DNA of 64,000 nucleotides from Gemmataceae bacterium (lineage in GTDB: Bacteria; Planctomycetota; Planctomycetia; Gemmatales; Gemmataceae). The translations under genes and the position numbers were made by a program. The DNA lies in NCBI GenBank assembly GCA_022842245.1, contig JALHPZ010000007.1, positions 157,674 to 221,673 of the forward strand, read 5' to 3'. The notes beneath the pieces are model-generated. The model made no database searches. It saw only the letters and a list, made by a program, of their open reading frames with translations, and had not been told where the DNA came from. Positions 42,651-51,447 of the stretch are shown here, in pieces (the stretch's first letter is position 1; every line of letters begins with the position of its first letter).

Positions 42651-44933
42651 GTGGCCCGCAAGCGACCGACTGCCGTGGTGCCGCGAATAACCGTTCAGTC
42701 GGTCGAAGCGGAACTCAAAAAGACCGATTATTCGAAAGCGTTGAGTCTGGCGGCCCGATTGGTCGAGGCTGAACCGTCCGTTTCGCACTTGGCTTGTTAT
42801 ACCCGGACGCTCACACTTTGCGTCGATGGTTACTTGCGGCAAGGGAAAGTGAAATCGGCAACCGAAACGATCCGGCTCGCGGAGTTGTTCGCCCAATCGC
42901 ACGAATCCCAACGACCCGCCGTAGCGGCGACACTCGCGCGGTGCGGCGAGTTTGCCAAGGCGCTTGCGCTCGCCGATGTTCCCGCGACACGGATGCACAT
43001 TGCGGATCTGTGCATGCGGCGGAACCGGGCGGACGGCGCGCCGGCGGAGATCAAGGCTGACTTCGCGATCGTGCAGGCCGCTTTCCGGGACTACGAGGCC
43101 GGACGCGACGATGCGGTTCGCAACGCGCTCGGCAAGATCGGACTGACTTCATCGTTCCTTTCCTGGAAGCTTTTCCTGCGCGGGCTTCTGGCCTACTCCA
43201 CCAACGACGCCGCCCGCGCCATCGAAAACTGGCAGCGGATGCCCGCCGAAGGGCTCGCGAACCTACTTGCGGCTCCGCTTCGCTGCCGTATCGATCCCGA
43301 ATTCCGCCGGTCGCTGCCAGCCGATCGGGCTACGGAATTCGACCGAGCGACGGAAAACGTTTTCAGCGGCGGTCTCGCCGGAGAACTTCGGGAAATCCAA
43401 AAGCACACCGGTCGGGATCAGGACCTCACGCCGATTTGGAAGCCCGTGGCGAGTCTGTTGCCCAAACTCCGCGCCATTCAACCGTCCTGTGTGCCGCGGC
43501 TCGCATCCGCGCTGTACCATATCATCGTTCGACAGGGTCGCCCGCCCGATCTCGAGTCGTACCGTAGTCAATTCCCGGCTCCCGCGGACGACCCCAATTA
43601 TGATCGCCTGCGCGCGCTGGCCTGCGAGGCCACGGGCGAAGACCAATTCGCCATCGAATACTGGATCTCGTACGAACAATGGCTCGCGACCGCGCCGGCG
43701 GGCTGGCCGCCGGACCTGTTAGCACGGGCACGTGCAATCGTGCTCCAGCGGATCGGCCGGCTGATCGAGGACCTGAAAATCGCCGACGAAGCGCCGGCCG
43801 AACTCCGCCGCGCCATGGCGAAAATGCTCGGCGAACCACTCGAACCATCGAACTTCGGCAATCCGGACGACTATTACCGCAAGAGTTTGGAACTCGCGCC
43901 CGACAGGTCGGAGGCTGCTTGTCTCCTTTTTGATCGACTGATGCGATCGCAACGGTGGGCCGCCGCCGAACGCGTCGCGACCGACTTCCTTGCACGGCAA
44001 CCGGATGAACTGGATCTGCTGGAACGTTTAATGGATGCGCTCCGCGAACAAGGCCGGTCTGTCGAGAGGTTGGCGATTGCGAAGCGGGCATCTGCCGTGA
44101 ATCCGATGGATTCGGAAATCGAGCATGAGCTGATTCAGGCCTATATGGCCGCGGCGCGGGGGCACTTGTTCCAGGGCGCTAACGATTCCTGCGAACGCAC
44201 TCTCGCGGAAGCGGGGCCGTCGCGGGAAGCCCGCTACCCGGCTGCGTTCGGATCCCTGAGGGCCATCCTGGCGCGATCACGAAAACAATCGGCCGAAGCG
44301 GAAATGTTGGAAGCGCAATTGGTCGGGCAGCCCAATCTCGGACCGGCGGCTGCGTTGTACCTCTCCGTAATGGGCCAACTCGCGGGATTGAAACCAGCTC
44401 AGCGAAAGTCGGCGGATCAACGACTCCGGAATGCACTCGCGAACGCCGAACCGACCGCGAGCGAAGCCCAGTCGCTCTTGAACGCGATAATCGATTTGGA
44501 CTTTGAACGTGTGGACTTCCGTGGTCGTGCCACGTTGGACAAGAAGATTCTCGCATTGGTCGAGAGGTCGGTGGTTTCCGAATCCAGCGAAACCGAATTC
44601 GAATCCGTCTTGCGCACCTTGATGAACCGCAAGAACTACAAGACCGTTTCGACCATGGCCCCCCGACTGGCCAAGCGATTCCCGAAATCGCCGGTGATTC
44701 CCTTCATCGAAATCCAAGCAAACGTTTTGAAATCACCGGGGCGCCGTCCGACGGGAACGATGCTGGGCAAACTGTCCCTGGCTCGCCGGCTTGCCGAAGA
44801 CTGCGACCGACCCGACCGTTCCGAGATCCTTGATGCGATCAAGAAAATCCAGGCTACGCTGGATCCGTTTGGCGGTCGGTTCCTGTTTGGCGGTCCGTTC
44901 CGTGGCGACCCCTTCGACGGAGACGACGACTGA
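42651..44933 (+). CDS. Large helical-repeat (TPR-like) protein leading the Hsp70 operon
   Basis: A 760-residue, mostly helical protein. TPR-like pairs occur throughout: SKALSLAARLVEAEPS near the N-terminus, DDYYRKSLELAPDRSEAACLLF, AAERVATDFLARQPDELDLL and RLAIAKRASAVNPMDSEIEHEL in the middle. The C-terminus is Gly/Phe/Asp-rich (GGRFLFGGPFRGDPF). GTG at 42651 is chosen because GGGAGG is placed correctly upstream. It overlaps the J-like gene by 1 nt. A co-chaperone or adaptor role is inferred from the operon. Confidence 0.75.
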   Translation: MARKRPTAVVPRITVQSVEAELKKTDYSKALSLAARLVEAEPSVSHLACYTRTLTLCVDGYLRQGKVKSATETIRLAELFAQSHESQRPAVAATLARCGEFAKALALADVPATRMHIADLCMRRNRADGAPAEIKADFAIVQAAFRDYEAGRDDAVRNALGKIGLTSSFLSWKLFLRGLLAYSTNDAARAIENWQRMPAEGLANLLAAPLRCRIDPEFRRSLPADRATEFDRATENVFSGGLAGELREIQKHTGRDQDLTPIWKPVASLLPKLRAIQPSCVPRLASALYHIIVRQGRPPDLESYRSQFPAPADDPNYDRLRALACEATGEDQFAIEYWISYEQWLATAPAGWPPDLLARARAIVLQRIGRLIEDLKIADEAPAELRRAMAKMLGEPLEPSNFGNPDDYYRKSLELAPDRSEAACLLFDRLMRSQRWAAAERVATDFLARQPDELDLLERLMDALREQGRSVERLAIAKRASAVNPMDSEIEHELIQAYMAAARGHLFQGANDSCERTLAEAGPSREARYPAAFGSLRAILARSRKQSAEAEMLEAQLVGQPNLGPAAALYLSVMGQLAGLKPAQRKSADQRLRNALANAEPTASEAQSLLNAIIDLDFERVDFRGRATLDKKILALVERSVVSESSETEFESVLRTLMNRKNYKTVSTMAPRLAKRFPKSPVIPFIEIQANVLKSPGRRPTGTMLGKLSLARRLAEDCDRPDRSEILDAIKKIQATLDPFGGRFLFGGPFRGDPFDGDDD

Positions 44934-45232
44934 TGGCGAATCCTTATGCCGTACTTGGGCTGTCACCGGACGCCGACGACGCGGCCGTGCGTGCGCGCTA
45001 CCTGCAACTGACGCGCGAGTTCCCGCCCGAACAGCATCCCGAGAAATCCGCGGCGGTGCGCGCTGCCTACGACAAACTGAAGGATCTCGACGCCCGCGCC
45101 GAACACCGACTCTTCGGTGGTGCGGACGATGAAACCATCGACGAATTGATCGATACCGCGATCCGGTCCGGTCCGACGCGTCGAATCACCTTGAACGAAT
45201 TGTTCCGCATGGCGGGAGTGTCCGGCCGATGA
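44933..45232 (+). CDS. J-domain-like protein lacking the HPD motif
   Basis: A 99-residue protein. The first 60 residues follow a J domain (NPYAVLGLSPDADDAAVRARYLQL, AVRAAYDKLKD), but at the place of the invariant HPD the sequence is FPP (residues 30-32, REFPPEQHPEK). HPD is what stimulates Hsp70 ATPase, so this is a J-like protein with probably altered function. Its stop overlaps the GrpE-like start by 4 nt (ATGA). Confidence 0.75.
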   Translation: MANPYAVLGLSPDADDAAVRARYLQLTREFPPEQHPEKSAAVRAAYDKLKDLDARAEHRLFGGADDETIDELIDTAIRSGPTRRITLNELFRMAGVSGR

Positions 45233-45942
45233 CCGACGAACGGATCGAAGGAATCCTATCCGATTTCCGGACCTGGTTGCGGGCACTGCCGGAGGAGCCC
45301 GCGCCAGTACCTCTCGCCGAGGTCCTGTCCATGCAGGCGCTCGTCGCTCAGTTCACGGCGCTGCGGCACGACGTGAACATGCAGACGAAAGCGGCCCGCG
45401 CCGCGGTCGAGCAATCGAATATCATCCTCCAACAACTTCAATTACAAAAGGTGGAGCCGGAGGAGCCGGAACATGGCAAGCCGATCGTGAAAATGATCCT
45501 CGACGTCCACGATGCCCTGAGCATTGCCCACCGAGAGATGGAGAAGGCGAAGCTGCCGACGGACGAGTTCGAACCGCCAACGGCCTGCTCGTCAAGCCCC
45601 GGGTTCCTCGCCCGCCTCTTCGGCGCCGAATCGTTCGACGCGGCCGCCTTGCAGGCCTACCGCAAGGCGCTCGAAGATGCGAACGCCAAGCTCCGCGAGC
45701 GGTGTGCTGGCGCGGCCGAGGGCTACGCGATGAGCCTCCGCCGAATCGAACGAGTCTTTCCCGAACTCGACCTTGAACAGATCCAATGTCTTAACAGTCC
45801 ATTCGATCCTGAACTCATGGAAGTCGTCGACACGGTGGAATCCGACGACCACGCGGCCGGCTCGGTCGTCGAAATTCTCCGCCACGGCTATTACTGGAAC
45901 GGCCGCTTGTTTCGCTATGCACAGGTCAAGGTCGCCAAATAG
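45229..45942 (+). CDS. GrpE-like nucleotide exchange factor
   Basis: A 237-residue protein. A coiled-coil N-terminal region (LSMQALVAQFTALRHDVNMQTKAARAAVEQ) is followed by a helical linker and a C-terminal beta-domain typical of GrpE (SVVEILRHGYYWNGRLFRYAQVKVA). It is divergent from housekeeping GrpE, with a long middle insertion. It probably releases ADP from the Hsp70 encoded next. Confidence 0.75.
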   Translation: MTDERIEGILSDFRTWLRALPEEPAPVPLAEVLSMQALVAQFTALRHDVNMQTKAARAAVEQSNIILQQLQLQKVEPEEPEHGKPIVKMILDVHDALSIAHREMEKAKLPTDEFEPPTACSSSPGFLARLFGAESFDAAALQAYRKALEDANAKLRERCAGAAEGYAMSLRRIERVFPELDLEQIQCLNSPFDPELMEVVDTVESDDHAAGSVVEILRHGYYWNGRLFRYAQVKVAK

Positions 45943-45977
45943 GTTAATCAACGGAACGAGTCCCCCGCGAGATTCCC

Positions 45978-47789
45978 ATGACGGACCCAATCATCGGCAT
46001 CGACCTCGGCACTACGAACAGCGAGGTCGCCATCGTCGTCGACGGTCAGCCGATCGTCCTGCCGGACGAATCGGGAGATCCGATCCTTCCGTCCATCGTC
46101 GGCCTCGGCGAGGACGGCAAGCTGCTCGTCGGCAAGCCGGCCCGCAACCAATGGGTGCTCGCTCCGGAACGCACGATCAAATCGATCAAGCGAAAGATGG
46201 GTGGGGAAGAGAAAGTCGAGTTGGGAGACTCCCGGTATTCTCCGCAGGAAATCTCAGCGATGATTCTGCGATCGCTCAAGGAACGGGCTGAGAAACATCT
46301 CGGCCGTGCGGTCTCCAAGGCGGTGGTGACGGTGCCGGCGTTTTTCAACGACGCCCAGCGGCAGGCCACGCGCGAGGCCGGGGCGCTCGCCGGGATGGAC
46401 GTGGTGCGCATTCTGAATGAACCGACGGCGGCGGCGCTGGTTTACGATCCCAATCAGGAGCAACGTGAACGGTTTCTGGTGTACGACCTCGGCGGCGGCA
46501 CCTTTGACGTGTCGATCGTTCAGCTCGAAGCGGGCGTGTACGAGGTGCTTGCCAGCCACGGCGACACGCGGCTCGGCGGCGATGACTTCGACGAGTTGCT
46601 CCTGGGGCGAGTCGCCGACGATTTCCGCGACGCGTTCGGCGTGGACCTGCGCGAGAACCGCGTGGCCCGCGCCCGGCTCCTCCGCGCCGTCGAGGACGCC
46701 AAGAAGAAACTCTCCGACCATCCCTTTGCCCGGATCGAAGAGGAATTCATCGCCGAGAAAGACGGCGTACCGCTTCACCTGAGTGTGGAGATCGAGCGAT
46801 CCGAGTTCGAAGAACTGATCGGTCCGCTCTTGAACAAGACCATGGAATGCGTGCAGAAGGCGCTCGACGACGCTCGGCTAACGGCGTCGCAGATCGGGCG
46901 AGTCGTCCTCGTCGGCGGCAGTACGCGGACGCCGCTCGTCGGCCAACTGCTCGAAGACCGCTTCGGCCAGCCGCCGCACCGCGAGATCAATCCCGACCTT
47001 TGCGTGGCGCTGGGTGCCGCCGTCCAAGGGGCGATCCTGGGCGCGGAAAAGGTGGATTCCGTACTGGTGGACATCACGCCGCATTCCCTCGGAATCAAGA
47101 CTCTCGAACGCCCAGTTGACTTCGCCTACGTGCCCAACGAATTCCGTTTCGCGCCGATCGTGGAGCGGAATACGCCGCTGCCCGCCATCCGAAGTGAAGT
47201 GTTTTGTACCGTCGCGGACAACCAGCCGCGCGTGGACATCGAAGTGTACCAGGGCGAAAGCGCCGATGTGCGACGGAATCATCGCGTCGGCAAGTTCACG
47301 ATCGAGGGGCTGGCACGCGTGCCGGCGGGCAACCAACTCGTCGTCGAGCTGAACCTGAACCTCGATGGCGTGCTGAAGGTGACGGCGCGCGAGAAATCGA
47401 CCGGCCTGACGAAACAGATTACGATCGAGAACGCGATGGCTCGCTTTGCGGTCGAGGAACGCGGTGCGGCGAAAGAGCGGTTGGAACGCTTGTGGGGGCC
47501 ATCGGAATTCGTACCGGACTTTGAGCCGGTGGAAGAGGTCAATCGCGTCTTCGGGAACTCGCCGGCGCTGGACCCCGGCCCGCAAGAAGGCCAGCGGGAG
47601 TCGGTGCAGGCGCGGGCCTTGCTGGAGAAGGCCGAACGGATCATCGCGAAGGCGGCGGATCCGGATAAGGTGGAACTGGAACGGCTGGCGAACGATGTGC
47701 GTGCGGCGCTCGCCGATCGCCGGTGGGGCGATCTGGCGACCGCGACGGGGAACCTGAGCGACGTGTTGTTCTACCTTGAAGACGTATAA
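45978..47789 (+). CDS. Hsp70-family molecular chaperone
   Basis: A 603-residue DnaK-like protein. The ATPase domain has IGIDLGTTNSEVAIV, VVTVPAFFNDAQRQATREAG, ILNEPTAAALVY, VYDLGGGTFDVSIV and VVLVGGSTRTPLV. The substrate domain starts after the linker (PHSLGIKTLERPVDF onward). The C-terminal lid is short. It is somewhat shorter than standard DnaK (about 640) and lies with J-like and GrpE-like genes, so it is likely a specialised second Hsp70. The symbol dnaK is avoided because a housekeeping copy is expected elsewhere. Confidence 0.9.
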   Translation: MTDPIIGIDLGTTNSEVAIVVDGQPIVLPDESGDPILPSIVGLGEDGKLLVGKPARNQWVLAPERTIKSIKRKMGGEEKVELGDSRYSPQEISAMILRSLKERAEKHLGRAVSKAVVTVPAFFNDAQRQATREAGALAGMDVVRILNEPTAAALVYDPNQEQRERFLVYDLGGGTFDVSIVQLEAGVYEVLASHGDTRLGGDDFDELLLGRVADDFRDAFGVDLRENRVARARLLRAVEDAKKKLSDHPFARIEEEFIAEKDGVPLHLSVEIERSEFEELIGPLLNKTMECVQKALDDARLTASQIGRVVLVGGSTRTPLVGQLLEDRFGQPPHREINPDLCVALGAAVQGAILGAEKVDSVLVDITPHSLGIKTLERPVDFAYVPNEFRFAPIVERNTPLPAIRSEVFCTVADNQPRVDIEVYQGESADVRRNHRVGKFTIEGLARVPAGNQLVVELNLNLDGVLKVTAREKSTGLTKQITIENAMARFAVEERGAAKERLERLWGPSEFVPDFEPVEEVNRVFGNSPALDPGPQEGQRESVQARALLEKAERIIAKAADPDKVELERLANDVRAALADRRWGDLATATGNLSDVLFYLEDV

Positions 47790-47794
47790 ACGAA

Positions 47795-47820
47795 GAACCC
47801 GCAGGATGACCCGCGGGTTC
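47795..47820 (+). terminator. Terminator between the Hsp70 gene and the convergent YTV gene
   Basis: GAACCCGC (47795-47802) pairs perfectly with GCGGGTTC (47813-47820) around a 10-nt loop. It ends the Hsp70 operon and may serve the convergent gene as well. Confidence 0.7.
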
Positions 47821-47846
47821 ACTTGTTCCCGAAGGAAACAATTCGG

Positions 47847-49433
47847 TTAGCAGCCGCCGCCGCAGCTCTTCTTCGCGAAGAGGCCGCGGAGCAGGCCGCC
47901 GCGAGCCTTGCCGCAGCTGGTCGCGCATCCGCTGTCGCACGACGAGCCGCAGGGAACCTGAATGGTCTCCTGGTAGGGCGTGCAGGTCGTGTAGGTTTCG
48001 GTCTTCATTTCGGTGACGGTTTCGCAGTGGGCAACCTTGCGAACGCCTTCCTTCTTCACAGTCTTCCAGGTGCAGGTCGGCACGGTGAATTCCTGCTCTT
48101 CCGCCACGACCTTGCAGACCTTGCGGGTGGCCTTCACAGTTTCCTGAACGAGCTTCTGCACGTTTACCATGACCTGCTTCGGCTCATGCACGACCTTGCA
48201 GACCTTGCGGGTGCCGGTCTTGGTTTCCGGCTTGCAGGTCGTGACGTTGACCATCACGTCCTTCTTCTCCTCGACGACCTTGCAGACCTTGCGGGTGCCG
48301 GTCTTGGTCTCGGTCTTGCAGGTGACCACGTTGACGGTGATTTCCTTCTTCTCCTCGACGACCTTGCAGACCTTGCGGGTGCCGGTCTTGGTCTCGGTCG
48401 TCCAGGTGGTCACGGGAACCTTGACGGTTTCCTTCTTCTCGACCTTCTCGTAGACGGTCCGGGTGACGGTCTGCATTTCGGTGACGGTGTTACAGACCGG
48501 GGCACACGCGGAGGCGGTGGCGCAACCGGAAGAGGAGCCGCCGCCGCAGAGACGGGCGAACAGGCCGCCACGGGACTTGCCGCACGGGGAGCAGGACGCC
48601 GCCGGGGCGCAGCCGCCGCACGCCGTCGCGGTGCCGCAGGTCGTGGCGGGGGCACACGCCGGGGCGCACGGTACGGTCTTGGTGACGGCCACTTCTTCCG
48701 TCACGGTCTTCGGCACGCATTCCCACCACGTGCGGACAACGTCCTTCGTCGAGTGCACCGGTACTTGAACGGTGTAGGTGTAAGGCTCATCGGTCCAGAC
48801 ATGCTTGCATTCCACGACGGTCCGCTTCTCCGGCGTCGTGACCGGAACCGTCACGGTGTAGCTGTACGGCTCATCGACCCACACGCGCTTGCACTCGGTC
48901 ACGGTCCGCTTTTCCTGCGTCGTATGCGGCACCATCACGGTGTAGGTGTACGGTTCGTCGCTCCAGACTTGCTTGCATTCGGTCACCGTTCGCGGTTCCT
49001 GAACCGTCACACACTTGTTGACCTTGTATTCGTAAGGCTCGTCGCTCCACACATTCTTGTGGACCGTGACCTTCTTCTTTTCGGTCCCCATCTCGGCGAC
49101 CTTTTCCTCCCAGCTGTACTTCTCGTCCTTCCAGGTGGTCTTTTGGACCTGGACGGGCACTTGCCGGGTGTGGGTCTCGGTCTTGTACTTCGTGACGACC
49201 TTGGTCGTCATGGCCGGGGCGCAGGGCGCCGCCGGGGCACACGGGGCTGCGGGCGCGGCGCAGGGCGAAACAGTTGCACAGCTGCCGCACGGGGCGGGCG
49301 CCGCCGCGCAGGTCGTGGCTTCGCCGCCACAGCCGCTGCGGAATTTACCGCCGAATGCGAAACTCGTACCGGGAGCGGTCGCCAGCCACGCGGCGGCGCC
49401 GAGCACGGACGCCAGGAACAAACGGGATTTCAT
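47847..49433 (-). CDS. YTV-repeat, Cys-rich cell-wall protein
   Basis: A 528-residue exported protein with about 45 cysteines. Residues 1-26 are a signal peptide, 35-75 a Cys/Ala/Pro-rich head. Two repeat blocks follow, both with a 28-residue period. Block 1 repeats VW(S/V/T)DEPY-YTV with W at 129, 157, 185 and 213. Block 2 repeats KVCKVV at 354, 382, 410 and 438. Between them lies a Cys-rich linker (255-315), and the C-terminus is Cys/Gly-rich (CGKARGGLLRGLFAKKSCGG). YTV proteins are structural wall components of planctomycetes, cross-linked by disulfides. The ATG at 49431-49433 opens the signal peptide. Confidence 0.9.
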   Translation of the reverse strand: MKSRLFLASVLGAAAWLATAPGTSFAFGGKFRSGCGGEATTCAAAPAPCGSCATVSPCAAPAAPCAPAAPCAPAMTTKVVTKYKTETHTRQVPVQVQKTTWKDEKYSWEEKVAEMGTEKKKVTVHKNVWSDEPYEYKVNKCVTVQEPRTVTECKQVWSDEPYTYTVMVPHTTQEKRTVTECKRVWVDEPYSYTVTVPVTTPEKRTVVECKHVWTDEPYTYTVQVPVHSTKDVVRTWWECVPKTVTEEVAVTKTVPCAPACAPATTCGTATACGGCAPAASCSPCGKSRGGLFARLCGGGSSSGCATASACAPVCNTVTEMQTVTRTVYEKVEKKETVKVPVTTWTTETKTGTRKVCKVVEEKKEITVNVVTCKTETKTGTRKVCKVVEEKKDVMVNVTTCKPETKTGTRKVCKVVHEPKQVMVNVQKLVQETVKATRKVCKVVAEEQEFTVPTCTWKTVKKEGVRKVAHCETVTEMKTETYTTCTPYQETIQVPCGSSCDSGCATSCGKARGGLLRGLFAKKSCGGGC

Positions 49434-49770
49434 TAGAGACTCCGTGAGACAGAGGGTAATCGGACTGGCCCGAATCCCCCACGCGGGGCTGGGCGACAGG
49501 TAAACTCCTCCGTCATCCGTGACGACACCGAAAAACTTCTTGCCCAGACTGTGCAGAATTTCCAGATATCGCAAAAGCTATGGATTCGCTAAAGATTCGA
49601 CAACTCAAACCCGTCACGATCAAACCGTTTTTCCCATTTTCCTGACCGGTCATAAGGGGTTTGCGTATTCGTTCTGGCATCACCGGCCCGATCTAATAGG
49701 ATTTGATAAGTCCAACTCAAGTTTCTGCCGCAAAACCAGTGTCGAAACTTCTCCCCTCGGAGCACACTCC
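49434..49770. other. Divergent intergenic region
   Basis: 337 nt between the YTV gene (minus) and the DUF1080 gene (plus). It must carry both promoters. An AT-richer part lies around 49560-49720. TAATAG at 49696-49701 is a possible -10 but has no clear -35. No gene or strong hairpin seen. Confidence 0.5.
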
Positions 49771-50523
49771 ATGACCAGGATTCGCATCGGGTTCCTCCTC
49801 GCCGTCCTTTTGGCCGCCTCATCGTTCGCCGTTGCCCAGGACAAGAAGGAGAGCAAAGCTGAAGAGGGCTGGGTACAACTCTTCAATGGCAAGGACCTCA
49901 CCGGTTGGAAGATTCCGAACCCTCCGAGCGGCGAGTTCGAGTCGGTATCGAAAAAAGAAGTCGACGGTAAGGTCGTCGCCTTCGTCGGCAAGACGAAAGC
50001 CAAGAAGGGTAAGGACGGCAAGGAAACGCCAAGCAAGGAAATCACCCTCTGGCAGGTGACCGACGGCGTGATCGTCGGCGGCGGGCCGGCCAGCCATATC
50101 TTCAGTGAGCGCGGCGATTACGAGAACTTCCACTTCCGCATCGAAGTAAAGATCAACGACAAGGGGAACAGCGGTCAATATTTCCGCACCGAGTTCGGCC
50201 CCGGATTCCCGAAGGGATACGAGTGCCAGATCAACGCCACGCACGGCGACGCCGTGAAGTCCGGCAGCCTCTACCCCGCCAACGGCATCGACCGCGACGA
50301 GAAGCATCTCGTACGCAAGGCCAACCACAAACCCGACGAATGGTTCACGCAGGAAGTGATCGCGAACGGCCCGAAGATCACCATCATCACCAACGGCAAG
50401 ACCGAAGTCGACTACACGATCCCGGGCGACAAGTGGTTCAAGAAAGGCCACTTCGCGCTGCAGGGCCACGACCCTAGCTCGATCATGATGTTCCGCAAGA
50501 TCGAGGTGAAGGAAATCAAGTAA
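49771..50523 (+). CDS. DUF1080 (3-keto-disaccharide hydrolase-like) secreted protein
   Basis: A 250-residue protein with a signal peptide (1-22). The DUF1080 beta-sandwich has WVQLFNGKDLTGWKIP, ASHIFSERGDYENFHFRIEVKI, NSGQYFRTEFGPGFPKGYECQIN and KKGHFALQGHDPSSIMMFRKIEVKE. The family is abundant in planctomycetes and is related to LamG/GH16-like sandwiches; some members hydrolyse 3-keto-glycosides. The activity of this one is inferred from the domain only. Confidence 0.9.
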   Translation: MTRIRIGFLLAVLLAASSFAVAQDKKESKAEEGWVQLFNGKDLTGWKIPNPPSGEFESVSKKEVDGKVVAFVGKTKAKKGKDGKETPSKEITLWQVTDGVIVGGGPASHIFSERGDYENFHFRIEVKINDKGNSGQYFRTEFGPGFPKGYECQINATHGDAVKSGSLYPANGIDRDEKHLVRKANHKPDEWFTQEVIANGPKITIITNGKTEVDYTIPGDKWFKKGHFALQGHDPSSIMMFRKIEVKEIK

Positions 50524-50532
50524 TCTTGGGCG

Positions 50533-50560
50533 AAGCCCGCGGACGACAGTCCGCGGGCTT
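50533..50560 (+). terminator. Bidirectional terminator between DUF1080 gene and rsmA
   Basis: AAGCCCGCGGAC (50533-50544) pairs perfectly with GTCCGCGGGCTT (50549-50560) around GACA. It starts 9 nt after the DUF1080 stop and reaches the last base of the convergent rsmA stop. Confidence 0.8.
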
Positions 50561-51447
50561 TAACCAAAGGCCTCACACAGTCGCAGATGCGTCGCGATGT
50601 CCAGGGATTCCGCCCGCACGTTCCCGTCGATTTCCAACGCCTCCAGCTTCGCATCCACGATGCTTTTTTCGATCCGCCCCGTCGGAAATCCGGCGAGTGC
50701 ACCGCGCAGGTTCTTCCGCCGGTGAACATACAGGTTCCGTGCAAAGTCTCGGAACTTCGCCACATCGCCAACGAGTTTGCGCTTCTCCGGATTCGACTTG
50801 ATGAGCACGATGGCCGAATCGACCTTTGGCTGCGGATAGAAATTCGTCGGCCCGACTTTTCGAACCGTTTCAACGTCGGCGATTGACTGTACGATGACCG
50901 AAAGCGCGTTGTAGTCCTTCGTATTCGGTAGTGCCTTCAGCCGCTCGGCGATCTCCCACTGCACCATTACCACCATCCGCTCGATGTCGGCCCGTGCCAC
51001 CAGCAGATTCACGATCAGCGGCGTTGCGATGACGTAGGGTAGGTTCGCAATCAACTTTTTCGTCCCCGGTACCGCGTCCCACGCGGCCATCATGTCCGGG
51101 TTCAACACGCTCTTCTTCGCGAGGCAATCGCCGTGGAGGAACGTGACGTTCGGCCGCGGGCCGACGACCTCGCGCGCCACCGGCGCCATCGACGAATCGA
51201 TCTCGACCGTGACGACGTGCCCGGCCGCCTCGGCGAGCTTGGCGGTGAGCGAACCGGTTCCCGTGCCGACTTCCAGAACGCTATCCTCCTTCGTCAGTTC
51301 GCCGGCGCGGACAATCAGATCGATCAGGTTGATGTCGATGAGAAAGTTCTGGCCGAGCTTGCTCTTGGCCTCGAGGCCGTGAGCGGCGAAGAGTCGGCGC
51401 AGGTACGAAAGCGTCTGTCTGGGATTCGGTGTATTCTCAGTTGTCAT
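50560..51447 (-). CDS. rsmA: 16S rRNA (adenine1518-N6/adenine1519-N6)-dimethyltransferase
   Basis: A 295-residue KsgA-type methyltransferase. It has KSKLGQNFLIDINLIDLIV, the SAM motif VLEVGTGTGSLTAKLAE, VTVEID, the catalytic motif ANLPYVIATPLI, MVQWEIAERL and FYPQPKVDSAIV. The ATG at 51445-51447 overlaps the stop of the upstream amidinotransferase-like gene (ATGA). Confidence 0.93.
   Translation of the reverse strand: MTTENTPNPRQTLSYLRRLFAAHGLEAKSKLGQNFLIDINLIDLIVRAGELTKEDSVLEVGTGTGSLTAKLAEAAGHVVTVEIDSSMAPVAREVVGPRPNVTFLHGDCLAKKSVLNPDMMAAWDAVPGTKKLIANLPYVIATPLIVNLLVARADIERMVVMVQWEIAERLKALPNTKDYNALSVIVQSIADVETVRKVGPTNFYPQPKVDSAIVLIKSNPEKRKLVGDVAKFRDFARNLYVHRRKNLRGALAGFPTGRIEKSIVDAKLEALEIDGNVRAESLDIATHLRLCEAFG

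Noticed and set aside
47823..49436. A 537-codon plus-strand frame opposite the YTV gene
   Set aside because: A periodic Gly/Leu/Asp/His-rich translation that only mirrors the repeats of the YTV gene on the other strand; no family features.
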